From Yponomeuta sedellus (lineage: Eukaryota; Arthropoda; Insecta; Lepidoptera; Yponomeutidae), in contig OW203734.1 in NCBI GenBank assembly GCA_934045075.1, positions 16,225,680 through 16,289,679 of the forward strand: 64,000 bases of DNA. The letters are read 5' to 3'. The translations under genes were made by a program, and so were the position numbers. The notes under the pieces are model-generated. The model was not told the origin of the DNA. It saw nothing but the letters and a program-made list of their open reading frames with translations, and ran no database searches. Below, piece after piece: positions 12,170-24,195 of the stretch (position 1 is the stretch's first letter; each line of letters opens with the position of its first letter).

Positions 12170-13520
12170 GGTCAGGGTGTAGCAAAGGGTGTGCAAGGGA
12201 AAAAACACTTAAAAAAATTTCGCAAAAAAAAATAGGGTCCCCGTAACCCATTCTTTTTATATTTTTAATCAAAGGGGGGCATCACAATGAGCAACTTTTT
12301 CCCCCAAAAAAAATCTCTAAATTAAATATTTGAGATTTTACAGGCGATTTAAATTTTATATGGCTAAGCACAAGAAAAATGGACTTCAGAAAACTGGTCC
12401 CCTTAGCCCCTTCTTTTTATATTTTTAATCAAAGGGGGGCATCAAAATGAGCAACTATTACCCCTAAAAAAAATATCTAAATTAAATATTTCAGATTTTA
12501 CAGGCGATTCAATTTTTATATGGCTAAACACAGAAGAAAAATTGACTTCAAAAAACAGGTCCCTGTAGCCCCTTCTTTTTATATTTTTAATCAAAGGAGG
12601 GCATCAAAATGAGCAACTTTTCCCCCTAAAAAAAATCTCTAAATTAAATATTTCAGATTTTACAGGCGATTTAAGTTGCCGAACTCTTTAAATTTCATTT
12701 TACGAAGAGCAATAAACACGTCCGCACCTCGTGGCCGCGCGTCAGGATGCAGTAATCGTAAACTTTTTGTAAGAGTAAATGAAAGTTGATGTAAGGAAGT
12801 AGCATCGCAGCATTTTTTCCATACAATTTCTTCGGATTTATATACGCATTTGCGAATTTGTAGTCGCAATACCACACGCTAACGGTGAAGGAAAACGTCG
12901 TGAGGAAACCCGCGGCTTGGTTGGCTCCGCACGTATTGACTAGTCTTTCTATAATAGCTTAGATGTGTAAGCCTCTTTATGTATTTTGTTTTCTGGTGTG
13001 TACAATAAAGAGTTCTAATCTAATCTAACCTAAATTGTAAGAGCCATACGCGCTGACAGCCGACTGAGATGCTGTATGGTTTCTGCCAGTCTTCATCTTA
13101 GACAAACTACCGCTGGTATATCTTCTGGGAAAACCGGTGCACCCAAAAGAGTAAATGCAGCTTTGTGCACATATAAAATTTAAATTGCCTGTAAAATCTG
13201 AAATATTTAATTTAGAGATTTTTTTTAGGGGGAAAAGTTGCTCATTTTGATGCCCTCCTTTGATTAAAAATATAAAGAAAGGGGCTACGGGGACCTGTTT
13301 TCTGAAGTCCATTTTTCTTCTAAGTGCTTAGCCATATAAAATTTAAATCGCCTGTAAAATCTCAAATATTTATTTTAGAGATTTTTTTTAGGGGGAAAAG
13401 TTGCTCATTGTGAGGCCCCCCTTTGATTAAAAATATAAAAAGAATGGGTTACGGGGACCCTATTTTTTTTTTGCGAAATTTTTCTGTTTTTTCCCTTGCA
13501 CACCCTTTGCTACACCATGA
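12170..13520. mobile_element. 1.35 kb non-autonomous DNA transposon with subterminal repeats
   Basis: The ends read (T)CAGGGTGTAGCAAAGGGTG on the left and TCATGGTGTAGCAAAGGGTG on the reverse complement of the right. Identical CCCACATCTC decamers flank it at 12,160-12,169 and 13,521-13,530. About 150 bp units (CCCCTTCTTTTTATATTTTT ... TTTACAGGCGATT) occur three times inside the left end and twice, inverted, inside the right end. The centre (12.67-13.17 kb) differs and carries part of a lepidopteran retroelement tail (GAAGGAAAACGTCGTGAGGA, GGCTCCGCACGTATTGACTA). There is no transposase frame. A 9-10 bp duplication would suit a Mutator-like element, but that is a guess. Confidence 0.75.
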
Positions 13521-13670
13521 CCCACATCTCACTCATTACAATTAGTAGGTTTGCTTGAAGTATATAGTTATTTGATAAATACTTTATTCAGGGAAACCCA
13601 TGATTGCACAATGATTTAAGTTGTACTTATTACTCATGTTAATCCTTAACCACGCAGTGTTATTAATGAT

Positions 13671-13714
13671 AATAAGGTTTAATTTATAGTGCCCACCATA
13701 AATTAAACCTTATT
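13671..13714. repeat. Perfect 17 bp palindrome, 10 nt loop
   Basis: AATAAGGTTTAATTTAT (13,671-13,687) and its exact reverse complement (13,698-13,714). It lies within the inferred polyubiquitin leader intron. AT-rich; function unknown. Confidence 0.75.
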
Positions 13715-14274
13715 ACTTTACAATAAAGATCAAAACTAATGAAAAATTTTGCTCTGCCCGTTAAAAGGTTATGGGGTTTATTTTTGCAGGTAGGCAGACC
13801 GTAAGATGCTCGTAGCTTAATTAAAAAAGGCTAAAACGAAACGTCAGTCAGTTTCAGTTATCATCAGTTTGTCTTTTTTTGACATCCGTGTTTGTAAGCT
13901 ACTGCTACAGAAGCCGTGAATTTACTTGCAAGCAGATTAAAATTTCTGCAAAAGTAGGTCAGCCATCTACGAATACTGATGAAGAAATAGCAGATATAAC
14001 TATTATGCGCAATTCATTTTCCTTTCTGCATTGATTGTCCAATACAATTTAATAAATTTTAAATAATATTTATACTGTTGTTACCAATTAAAGAATGATT
14101 GGAAGCCGCCGAGAGTTGAATAAAAATTTCAGAAAACTGCAGATATTCCTTCCCGATTATCTGCATAAAATGGCGGACTAGAGATTTTCTACTGCGCATA
14201 ACGATTTTGAGAAACTACTTTTTGAGAAAGAAATCATGGTTATCGCAATGGTTTTACGACATGATGAAACTTAC

Positions 14275-14420
14275 CGAATTACACTGGAATTTGGTTCTAA
14301 ACACTCTATTACTTCAAATATAATTATGTACTTCTTCAACTAACAACTCTGAACAATCAAGACACGAACGAACCAGTCGAACCACGTTCTTTATTCAATA
14401 TTTCGCTTTGAAATGCGTTC
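14275..14420 (-). other. Probable non-coding first exon of polyubiquitin
   Basis: On the minus strand the stretch downstream of the TATA box runs without splice signals to TTCG|GTAAGT at 14,275. It has no ATG-initiated frame of note. The start near 14,420 is estimated from TATA spacing; a TCATT initiator-like word sits near 14,424-14,428. It would join the six leader bases before the polyubiquitin ATG. Confidence 0.45.
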
Positions 14421-14437
14421 GCCAATGAAACAACGGT

Positions 14438-14600
14438 CCTTTTTATAGAGTTTCATTCGTAATCAATACAACCGTTCCGATTGGTCTAGAAAAGCGACGC
14501 AGTTAACCCATCTCTTTTTTTCTTGCTGAAGGCACAGTATGAAAGAAAGAGAAAAACAATATGTTTCTAGAACGCATGCGTCACATTTGTGACGTCACAA
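14438..14600 (-). promoter_or_regulatory. Probable polyubiquitin promoter: TATA, CCAAT, HSE-like, CRE-like
   Basis: On the minus strand: TATAAAAAGG (14,447-14,438), CCAAT (14,484-14,480) beside a TTTTCTAGACC word, TTCTAGAA (14,572-14,565; two inverted heat-shock half sites) and TGACGTCA (14,590-14,598). The direction and the downstream splice donor point to the polyubiquitin gene, the next minus-strand gene. Heat-shock inducibility is known for polyubiquitin genes generally. Site function here is inferred from motif matches only. Confidence 0.5.
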
Positions 14601-14639
14601 AGAAGTCGCCTCAGTACAAACACCAAGGCAACCACAAAG

Positions 14640-15690
14640 CAACAACCTGTGGCAACAACAAAGTAGGAGTGATCGTTGCAAAGACGAACCGTTTTATAAG
14701 ACCGTTTTGTGTTCCGCGACGATAGGACCGTTTTACGTTTCATTATAAAGCAGTGCCAGAGACTCTAAAGCAGTGCCAGCGTTCGTTCGTCGCGAGACCA
14801 GTCCTTAGATTATTTGACGCGGATATGTCCTTTAGTGCTATATTAATAGAGCCTAGAACGTAATGAGATCATTGCGACGTCGTCGTCGGCTCCTTGCTCG
14901 TTCCGTTCGTTTTGGTCTGTGATACAATAAAGTAATGATTATGCAGTCTATGAGTATACAGTCGAATATCGTGTAAAACAACTTATTTTTTCCGATGTTT
15001 CGTGATTTCGTCTCGTTCGCACTCGTTTGACCGTCCTCTGCGACTTGCTCGTTCGCATACAATGAAACCAGTTGCGAACGAGGACCGTTTCGAGGACCTG
15101 TTTTCGTTCCAGAAAAAACGGTTGCGTTTCGTCGTCGAAATATCGGACAACGACCCACTCCTACAACAAAGCGAAGTGCAGTGCAGTGTTGCCAGCTACA
15201 CCTATTTTCTCATAAATCCTTTTTTGCAAATTATTACGTCACGTCAAGGGACTAAAACACGACTAAAAAGCACAAGGGTAAGGAAGGTCGGCTCACTAGG
15301 ACAACGAAAAATCCGTAAACCTCTCACAATAATCCAAAATGCAGCATTCTTACTTTAATTGAAAGTATCTACCTCATACCAATGCCCACAGTGTAAAAAA
15401 ACTAAATGTCTTGACGATGACTCCTTTTTTACAAAGAAATATTAAAATATCACGCGCACCAAATCCTGAACGAAAAATTTTCATAATTCGGTGTGCGTAG
15501 TATTCATTGCCCCAAATATTGACCACAGTTACAAATGATACTTCATTTTAAAGGGATACGATCAGTTAATAAATGCTACGACTATTTATTTAACACTAGG
15601 AAGCCTTACAGAAGTCTACACTTATAAAAACATCTTATGTACTACCTACTTCTCCTTGTATCTCTCTCTCTCTTATATTATTATTATGTT
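14640..15690. other. Non-coding region with degenerate inverted CG-rich repeats
   Basis: GTAGGAGTG followed by TCGTTG near 14,664 is mirrored at about 15,150-15,168 (CAACGACCCACTCCTAC). CGTTCGTTCG/CGAACGAGC words recur between. It may be an old foldback element or the far upstream part of the polyubiquitin promoter region. No gene is supported. Confidence 0.3.
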
Positions 15691-15852
15691 TGTCGGTTTA
15701 AAAACTATCCAAGTGCGAATTGGACTCGCGCCTCTAGGGTTCCGTAATAAATTGCATAACGGTGTTTATATTAGCAGCGTCGTAATAATCATATTGATAG
15801 TGCAGTTTGTAAAGTATTTAGCAAGTCCGACTCGTGCGTTGGCAGTTTTTTA
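15690..15852 (+). repeat. Interspersed repeat, 'AAGTGCGAxTxGGACTCGCG ... GGGTTCCGTA' family
   Basis: AAGTGCGAATTGGACTCGCG, then AGGGTTCCGTAATAAATT, ending near AAGTCCGACTCGTGCGTTGG. This is a very common lepidopteran repeat type. Fragments also occur at 7122-7150, 19,144-19,195 and 58,030-58,385. Confidence 0.65.
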
Positions 15853-16364
15853 TTATTTGTCATTAGAATAAAATAATTCCTACAGTGAAAAATGGTAAGT
15901 AATACGTACAGGCATCACAGTTCGATGCCTGTACCTATGTATGACCGTTTTTACGTGGTTTACTACGCGTTTTCGAAACATACTTAACCTTGTCATATTT
16001 CTACTATGACGACTTACCTTATGATGAATTGAACTAAGCTCCATTGATAGATTCATTGTGACAAATTAAATTACACCGATGCTTCATTTCACCTTTTTAC
16101 GTTTGATTATTGGTTTATTTTGCTTACAGTTCATAAATTCAAATGATGTTGCACTTACGTGCCATTCGAAAAAGATTGGTTTGATCATCTTAATATTTTA
16201 TCTCACTCTAGAATAGGTAATTAGGTAGGTATTCGCACTAACTAAAATACCTACATAAGTATGTAGTAAATGCTAGAGATAAGAGTGAGACCTGACTGCA
16301 AAAGGGACATAGAGTCTATGTCGCCTTTGAGGTATACTTGATGCGAAACATCTTAGGGTGCAGT

Positions 16365-16427
16365 TAGAGGAAACGATGGGAAATGAGAGGAAATGAGAGG
16401 AAACGAAAGGAAATGGGGAGAAAGATA
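16365..16427 (+). repeat. Purine-rich simple repeat (GGAAATGAGA)n, degenerate
   Basis: About six imperfect copies of GAGAGGAAATGA/GAAACGATGG-type words. The rest of 15.85-17.43 kb is AT-rich and holds no gene I can support. Confidence 0.6.
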
Positions 16428-17429
16428 AAAAAAACTTATGTCAAGAAAATAAAAAAGAACAATAACAGAAAAATTACTTATATTATAATTATAACATTGG
16501 AACAATAGAGTCAGGATCTAACTTATTCTATCAATCAAGATTACATAAATAAGACCATCTAACCACTTTATACAATATAGTATAGTGTGTAGCATCGAAC
16601 AAATAGTGAGTTAGATGAAATGCCTCTTTCAACTATGGTGTGCTTCGATTATTGTTGCAAGACGATGTGTCTTGGCGCTATACTGTTTAGGTGAAACGTA
16701 GCACCCAGCAAACGGGATTCGTAAAATCAAACATTTTTATTTTATTTATTCAAGGAGAAAAAACAGAATTGACAAACTTAAAGATAAAAAATATTAGGAT
16801 TAACAAGTACACTTTGCCAGTTCCTCAGCCTTTCCCGCAGATAGGAAATCACAATATCAAATAAGAGGCGCAATACACGATATAGTTATGATATAAAAAT
16901 AAACAAGCAATAAAGCAACTGTTTCAGAGAGAGAGAGACATAGGTATTATTATTATATATATTTTTATTTCAGATACATGGCATCCATATTATGTTAGTA
17001 TGTATGTACATTGTATAACAATAAATTCAATTCAATTAAAATTCTATTTTAGTGTTAACATTGAACTTTGTGGTATACATGCAAATACTAACATACAAAT
17101 TAATAAAAAATTTCATTTTTTTTTCATAACAAAATTTAAACAACACTAATCGATACAGCTCATGAATCTAATAGGATTTTTCTGAACATTTACTTTCAGC
17201 ACTGCTTTGACTTATGAAATAAATCAACTTCCGTAAATGTTATTCATAACTATCGCACATTCTGCTGAAGGGGCCTCTTTTGTTCGCGTTGGTTCTAGAG
17301 ACATGTTGCGAAAAAACACGTTTGTTTCTTATAGATCGGACAGGAACGCAAAAACATACTTGAGCACGTATAGGTACCTACCTCGAAGAACGTTCATGTC
17401 GGACAAAGTTCGGCGGTTTTGTAATGACA

Positions 17430-19365
17430 TCATACTAAAAGATCAGAATAGGAAAGTTTAGGAAAGCCGATTCTGTAATTGTGAGCGCGCAGAAATTTCT
17501 TTTGTATCATCTCCAAGCGCTTATCATATACATCGTATAGCGGATTCCAGACCACTGATGCATACTCCAGATGAGATCTAACCAGTGCTTGAAAAAGAGT
17601 AATATATGTTTCAGCTTTCTTAAAATCTTTGCCTACGCGCAAAATTTGACCATTCGGATAACGTAATTGTATAATAGGTTGTCTCGTCTCCTAGAAAAAG
17701 TTATAACTTTACACTTGTCGTGAGCGAGGGAGATTTAATTACACAATAGTTATGAAACCTGTTGAGATCTTCCTGTATAAGTTCACAATCAGTTATGGTT
17801 TTTATAAACCTTTAGTCATTGGCGTATAAAAGGTAGCAACTATGTTGAAAACACACACCTAAATCGTTTAAAAAAAACTACAAAAAGTAACGGTCCCAAA
17901 ATAGAGCGCTGAGGAACACCAGAGCTGTGGTAGAGACGTCTGATATGTAGCCTTTCATTGTAACCGCCTGGTGCCTGCACTTCAAATAAGAAGCGAACCA
18001 TCTAAGAAGATTTCCCTTAATCCCGTTGGAAGACAATTTTTTCAATAATAAGAGATGGTCGACCTTGTCAAACGCTATACTAAAATCTGTATATAAAGAG
18101 TCTATAAGAATGTTAGTGACTAGAGATTCAAAAATAAAATTGGAAAACACTAAAGGTTTGTGACCGTTGACTTTGCCTTTCCAAACCATGCTGATTTACG
18201 TCGAGCTACATTTTAATGTATGCGTAGAGTCTGGCGTGCACTAGTTTTTCAAATACTTTTGCTATGGCAGATAGTATGGAAACCGGGCGGTAGTTACAGA
18301 TGAAATTCCTTGGCCCCGCCTTGAATATTGGTATTACATGTGCTAGCTTCCAGTGTCCCGGAATTTTACCTTCACGCAGACTTCTGTTAAATAGGAGATT
18401 TAGGAGAATACACAGAAAACTAGCAAGATTTAAAAAAAAGGAGGCCAATCTTGTCTGGACCAGGTCCCTTATTGCAGTCCAAGCTACTTAGCATTTTTTC
18501 AACCTCGGTTTCCTCGAACTCTATATGTGTTAAACAATTTGCTACGTTACCACCATCATCATCCGAAAGCCCATCGGTATCGTAAGCCTTGGGAGACGAG
18601 GGCTCAAAAACTGAGAGAAAAAAATTTGAAGAAAACATTTCACATAATTCTTTAGGATCGCGAGAAGATTGGTTTCCAATTTCCATACACGATGGATAGC
18701 CGGTGTTAGATTTCCTTAAATTAGATGTATAGCTCCAGAAAGCCTTAATGGTAGACCTAGTGGCCTCCTCCACTCTACCTAAGTATATTATGACACTCGA
18801 CAAGTAAGGTCTTCGCGTTAGCTCTTAGAGCAGCAAATCTTCTGTAATCGTATTGACGACCATATGTCTTCCACCTCCGCCAAAACTTCTCTTTTGTCCC
18901 TAAGACCTTCTTTAAATCTGAACTGAACCATATTGGAAATTTCGTAGGCGTAATTCTAACGCGCGGTACCGTAGAGTCTATTATGTGATGAAATATTTCA
19001 TAAAATTTGTCTACCGCTTCTTCTGTAATGACATTATGTTAACATTGGATAAATTAAAATATCGAACAAGCCAGCTGTCGATGAGTCGTCTCGTCATAGA
19101 TGAAATGTGATTCGGTAAAACGTGTTTTGGTTGATGGTTAAAAAAACAAGCCAGGTGCGTGTTGGACTCGGGAACGAAGGGTTCCATAATATTATTATCT
19201 ATACAACATTTGAGTATTACGTCGAGCAGGCAGCCTCGCGCGGTTATCGGGCAACGTATGAATGCATGTAATAGATTGAAATTACCATTATTCTCAATAG
19301 TAAGAGATGTTACTTTATTTTTCAAGAGGTATTGTAAGACCTGATGAAAGAGCGAACCCACTACA
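17430..19365 (-). pseudogene. Jockey/CR1-type non-LTR retrotransposon, degenerate endonuclease-RT remnant
   Basis: Minus-strand frames cover, in order, the endonuclease C-terminus (FVPESNTHLACFFN), a linker, the RT N-terminus (CNKGPGPDKIG; IPIFKAGPRNFICNYRPVSI), the catalytic A motif (LYTDFSIAFDKVDHLLLLKK), a broken GVPQGSxLGP region, a degraded YADD (reading YAND) and the post-RT segment (LFQALVRSHLEYASVVWNPL). The enzyme of an intact copy would nick DNA and reverse-transcribe its own RNA at the nick. At least four frame changes and many stops separate these blocks, and the start of ORF2 is missing. Clade placement between Jockey and CR1 is not settled from this reading. Confidence 0.85.
19144..19195 (+). 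repeat. Interspersed repeat fragment, 'GGACTCGGGAACGAAGGGTTCC'-like
   Basis: CAGGTGCGTGTTGGACTCGG, then AACGAAGGGTTCCATAATA: same family as 15,690-15,852. It overlaps the endonuclease part of the LINE remnant, so either it inserted there or the adjoining frame is partly chance. Confidence 0.45.
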
Positions 19366-20426
19366 CACAGGTTTAATAACTACTTCTGCTCCTCTTGCTG
19401 TAACATTACTGGACTGTTTATTTTATATTTTGTATTTTTCACAAGGGAAGAGCTTTCTTCGGGCAGGCAGGTAATTAAAGAGTGATGATAGATGACTAAC
19501 TTCGTACAAATTCTTGAAAATTATTTATTTCGTTGAAGTTGTTAGCACTTAAAATACCTCCTTGTATGTACGGAAGTCTATACTGACCTGACCCTTTGCC
19601 GGTGACTTGATTACCCCTTAACCGTGCTCCAACTACTATGCCCATTATTATTGTAAATTTGTGCGTATAGTACCAGCATTTTCTCTTTGATCATTTGGCA
19701 ACACTGATCTTGTGTGGCGTGCGTGTGTGAGAGATGCATGCAGTTTTTCCCCATTTTTCCCCTACGGATTAAAACCCGGGTTTAAACGTTTTGACACGGC
19801 ATTTTTTGATAGGTATAACTAAAATTGCAAAAATGAAGCAAAGTAGGGCACTACAACTGCTTCTAAGCGGTTAATATATTCCTCAGAACAATAACTAAAC
19901 TCATTGTTCTGGGAGGTATTCAAAAGTTGCATAGGTACCATACATAGTACCTACCTACTGTGAGAGATTTGTATCATCATGAATGTTAAGCGCCCATTAC
20001 ACTAGCTAGGTAAATGAGATAAGCACATTAATTTGTAGTGTGTAAAGGAAGTTAGACAATCTATCGCATGAACTCCCTTATCTAGGCTCTAGACCACAGA
20101 ACATTATGTTCTGTGCTCTAGACCGTAGAGGGAGTAAAACTCTACGCTCTAGACGCTATCTAGGCTCGGTCAGTCACACACACGTCCGTCATCAGTCGGT
20201 CGGTTGCGTCGGTTGGCGTGCGCTCGAAGATTACGATAAATCAAAATGATGCAACCATGCACTAAGGGAAGTTCTCTCGAATATAATAGAACTATACAAA
20301 GACATGCCATTTCTTTATGATAAAACAACAAAAGGACTATAAAAAGCCTAGACACGAGACATGATGGAAACAAAGTGCTTCTCGATCTCGAAGTTTACAA
20401 GGTTCTTCAAACTGTAGATTCCAATC

Positions 20427-20720
20427 TCAAAAAAAATCTAAAACAGATGGCTCAAATACGTTCACAATGATCATATTTGACCGTTTTTTTCTCAGCAATA
20501 AATATTCTCTAACCCAACATTTTCTGCGTCTTTTTTTATTATCACTCGAAGTCACTTTTGCTAAGGCAATGCCAACTTTCTGGTGTTTTATCCGTTTAGC
20601 GCTCTTCGAACGATGGACATCATCGTTGCTCAAAAAGTGGCGTATTGCAGATTGCAGGGACGTATAGCGTGCGGGATGTGGGCTACTATCATTACACAGT
20701 ACACACTCGTGCTCCCGCAC
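20427..20720 (-). pseudogene. PIF/Harbinger-type transposase, N-terminal fragment
   Basis: The 97-residue frame ends with KKRRRKCWVREYLLLRKKRS, then NMIIVNVFE. A 'kRR.WVR.wl..R...g....l..El' block is typical of the N-terminus of PIF/Harbinger (ALP1/HARBI1-like) transposases. The DDE nuclease domain is not found downstream. The start-side region overlaps a 460 bp sequence (20,628-21,090) repeated inverted at 25,060-25,475, as expected for an element end. Confidence 0.45.
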
Positions 20721-21090
20721 TCGTGCGTTCCTGTATAATTTGTGCGTGCGTTCTCTTTCCCAACTGTCTTAAAAAGAAAAACCAACCATGAAGTTTTTAC
20801 GAAATAAAATCATAGAAGTTTTTATGATTCATGCAAATACGTATATTTCTAAAAAGAAGCTAATTTGTTTCAATATCAGATTTAATGATTTGATTGAATG
20901 AGTTAGGTTAGGTTTCATTTCATCTCATTAAATTTCATTTTCATTTCATATCAATAAAAAAATCCTACTGAAGACTGGCTGTATGGGCATGGTTCCCTTT
21001 GCCTACCAGAATGGGCGAAGAAAAAAAAATCTCTGTTCTTTTTTTATGTTCTGTGGTTGGCACCATTTTCCAAATAAAAATTGCGTAGAT
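20628..21090 (+). repeat. Left copy of a 460 bp inverted repeat (Harbinger-like end)
   Basis: Contains CAAAAAGTGGCGTATTGCAG, GCGGGATGTGGGCTACTATC, TGAATGAGTTAGGTTAGGTT and GGGCATGGTTCCCTTTGCCT. The minus strand of 25,060-25,475 matches throughout with scattered differences. It marks one end of the 20.4-26.2 kb element nest. Confidence 0.75.
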
Positions 21091-21099
21091 AGAGTAGAA

Positions 21100-22060
21100 C
21101 TATAGATCAAGGCACAGTGTAACCGATTTTACGTCGGTGAATATTATTTGTTTGCGTGCGTGAATGTTGCCACAGTAAAAGTTAATTGCCATAATATGGG
21201 GTAAAATATTTCAGTCGTTCATAGGCCATGAATAAAAAATATGCAGATTTAGTTTTGAATTTTATTAATCATACATGTCTGACAATTGTTTGTAAAACGT
21301 AGCAAAAGTTTTATAAACAATTGTCATTTTGTATAATTACAAATACGTTTTATTTTACACCTTTACATTTTACAAGTTAAGGCGCTTAGGTACGCTATCT
21401 AGGACCACCAATGGAATACAATCATAAACTGTTTTATTAATAAGTTTTTTCATATAAAAAATCACCATATAAAAATTCTTTCGATGGGTACCTCAGACCA
21501 CCAAAATGTACATTTTGTCGAAATGTAGAGAGCTTATTCGAGCATTTGATGTAGGTGACCAGTTCTCTCTTCTAAATGCTAGCACCCATTTTTCCAGAAC
21601 AAGACTATTTTGAAGAAATCTGGAATATAAACATTGCTAATATTAATAAATATTGTAATACATTAAAATATAATAAGTAATAACTTTAGTATTCCTTATT
21701 ATTTGCGATACTCATACATAGTTGTATATTGAACGGGTCGATTATTTATTAGGGAAATAAGGTAATTACGTTTTACCTAATAAACAATCGCGGCTAGACG
21801 GTATTGTACGAGATTCATTGATGCAAATTCAAATTTGAATTCTATACTGAATTCAAGGGCACATTGCTTGCGGCAGAATGCACAAAAAGAGAGAAAGGGT
21901 TCTTGCGATAAATTCGAGTTGACACATTTTCGGCTGAGTGGAATGAATGCTGAAAAATTATATGGGCAACAAGTCACATAGGAAGGCGATGCAGCTATCT
22001 AACAAAGCATCAGGATATTATATTTGATAATTCAGTGCTGTAGCCGTAATGTTTCTATGT
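21100..22060. other. AT-rich DNA, no gene recognised
   Basis: It begins within the Harbinger-like remnant. Short frames only. Confidence 0.35.
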
Positions 22061-22071
22061 CCTTGCACCCT

Positions 22072-22114
22072 TGCCCCAGGGATAAGGACAACCCTTGTCC
22101 TTATCCCTGGGGCA
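22072..22114. repeat. Perfect 20 bp palindrome, 3 nt loop, beside SINE-tail fragment
   Basis: TGCCCCAGGGATAAGGACAA is followed by CCC and then by its exact reverse complement. The right arm merges into GGGCACGGGTCTTTTCCTGC and GGTTAGGCCATACTCCACC (to about 22,165), the tail of the 5S-related SINE family in minus orientation. Confidence 0.8.
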
Positions 22115-22317
22115 CGGGTCTTTTCCTGCATCGCAGAAAGGTTAGGCCATACTCCACCGCAGGGGCCAAGCCAGGGTTATAGTTTTAGGTACATTGATTT
22201 TTAAAAAAGATACATTAAGTATTAAAGATTCATAATATATTTTGATTACGTTTGTAACTTAATATTATGTACAAGGACAAGCCGTCGAAGTGTGGGACTT
22301 CGAGTTAAGTAATGATC

Positions 22318-22651
22318 ACGCAGCGTTGCCAGATATACGATTTAAGTCGTATTCATACGACGTATTCATACATTTATTTTGCATGTACGATCCAGGGGCA
22401 GAAATCGTACGTAAACATACGACTTTTTTTAGATTTCATTCAACCAAAGTACTAATACCAACATAACGAGTCACTATTTATTCTTTTACTTACTAAGTAC
22501 CATTTACCCTTAAGGTAAATCTAACTAATGTTAGACGTTACCGGTTACTCGTACGAAAACGTACTGTTTTTTAGCTGCCTTCTTAGGGAATACTACTTTT
22601 TATTTGCCCATCGTACGATCGCTTATTCATAACGTCTGCCAACACGGTCAC
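22318..22651. mobile_element. 334 bp MITE with 9 bp target duplication
   Basis: GTAATGATC occurs exactly at 22,309-22,317 and 22,652-22,660. The ends between them, ACGCAGCGTTGCCAGA and, reversed, GTGACCGTGTTGGCAGACG, are imperfect inverted repeats. Internal CGTATTCATACGACGTATTC and CGTACGATC words are also symmetric. No coding. An end near CAGCGTTGCCA resembles hAT ends, which normally give 8 bp duplications. Confidence 0.65.
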
Positions 22652-23479
22652 GTAATGATCGGGATTTTCGACGTAAACGGATGGCAACATTTTTTTACTC
22701 TTCGGTTTTTTAGGTTAGGAAAATAAATTCTATTAAATTGCTTTTCTTACGGACTAGTTGCAAAGCTACTAGTTGAAACTTAACTAAAATACTCAACATA
22801 AGGCAACTTTGGGCTTAACAATAATTGAAACACATTCATTACTTACCTAAGGAAACTTCCCCCAAAGCTCTTTCTTAACGATTTCTGCATACGAGTACAC
22901 TACAATTCACCATACTTTCTTTATTTAGGTCACTTTTAATATTATCATTTCACAAATACACTGTTGCTCTTCGAAACGGCTAGCGTAGCGTTAAATATGA
23001 TTACATTTTCAAAATCTTGTTGTTTGTTTGCCCCCAGAAACGTCAACTTGACACTGGGGCAGTGTTGCATGAGCCTACTCAGCCCAGGTTGCCATTTGTA
23101 GGTTCAAATGTTGCCATCTCAAACCAAAGGTTGCCATATGATTTTTTTATTATTTTATCACTATAAAAATATACATATTGAGTACTGTTTATGGCTATGC
23201 ATTTTGATAAAAATTTTAATCCAAATATCCTGTTTTACAAAAATGTTAATCCTTTTGGTTGATAAATAATTAATTTTAACATAAAATAAAAGACAAAATG
23301 GAATAAAGACCCTTTTTCACCACACAAACACATTTATCTAGAAGCTGATGTTTTTCAATATTTAAAAAAATATATATGTGTAAGTGCCCGTGCATTTTAA
23401 ATCCAATATCAAAAACATGCAAAAAAATTAATATAAATTTTCCAGCACCTTCAATTAGTGGTTAGTATTTTATTTTCCT

Positions 23480-23975
23480 ATCCAACATGGTTTTTGTTGG
23501 CTCAAATGTAACTGCATCTTTAACGGATCCTTTCCCAGCCATTAATGACGATATTGTGTTTGTATGGAAACGGTTTCTGTTAAGTCTTTATAAGTTTCAG
23601 CTGACTGAAAATACGTTCCACGCAGGCATTTGAGCAGGCAGCACAAAAAGCAAGTTCACAACTTTTATTAAATTGGGGAATGCTTTACTATTTGAAGAAT
23701 TTTTAATTTTAAATATGGTTCTCCAATACTCTTCGGCATTTTCTGTTTCACAATCAACAGAGTCCAACAGCGCATGGCTCGTCCATTCCGTGTGCAATTC
23801 TTGAATGTTTATGTGAGGTGATAAGTTTGGAAAACGTGCAATAACATAATATAAAACCTGATGATCGTTCGCCTGAGCTTTTCGTGGATCTACGATTTTT
23901 TCGATCACCTCAAAAAGTGGGTCTGTGAAATCAAATCTTTTAATAATTTGACCAACCAGCTCAATATAAAATGCT
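23480..23975 (-). pseudogene. hAT transposase, C-terminal dimerisation domain, frameshifted
   Basis: Minus-strand reading gives FYIELVGQIIKRFDFTDPLF, then FPNLIKVVNLLFVLPA. After a one-base shift it reads CSNACVERIFSQLKLIKT, a stop, and RNRFHTNTISSLMAGKGS. The 'P.S.A..ER.FS..K.ikt..RN.....l..L' pattern is the hAT dimerisation motif, which joins transposase subunits during cut-and-paste. At least one frameshift and one stop make it non-functional. The catalytic DDE half is missing, replaced by inserted DNA upstream. Confidence 0.75.
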
Positions 23976-24077
23976 AAGCAACTTTTTTAGAATGTCTGGA
24001 TTTGTTCCATTGGTGGTTGGGCTACTTCAATAAAAAGAGAACTTACCAATATATTTAAACCAAAAGTATTAGAAACC

Positions 24078-24195
24078 ACGAAAAAATAGTATATTTCATT
24101 ACAAGTGCGGAAAGGCTGTCATTGCAAAGAGTTCCGACAAATGTCTACCCAAGCCGAGGCGCAGCCGAAGGCGAGGGTTGACAGAACGACTATTT
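24078..24195 (-). repeat. Copy of the 'TCGCCTTCGGCTGCGCCTCGG' repeat, minus
   Basis: The reverse complement of this segment matches 26,130-26,215 nearly base for base (CTGTCAACCCTCGCCTTCGG, TAGACATTTGTCGGAACT, CGCACTTGTAATGAAAT). It is the distal end of the Harbinger-like copy inserted in the hAT element. Confidence 0.75.

Noticed and set aside
20094..20115. Perfect AGAACA-TTA-TGTTCT steroid-receptor-like site
   Set aside because: It matches the vertebrate glucocorticoid consensus, but insects lack that receptor, and the word belongs to a dispersed CACAGAACA motif.
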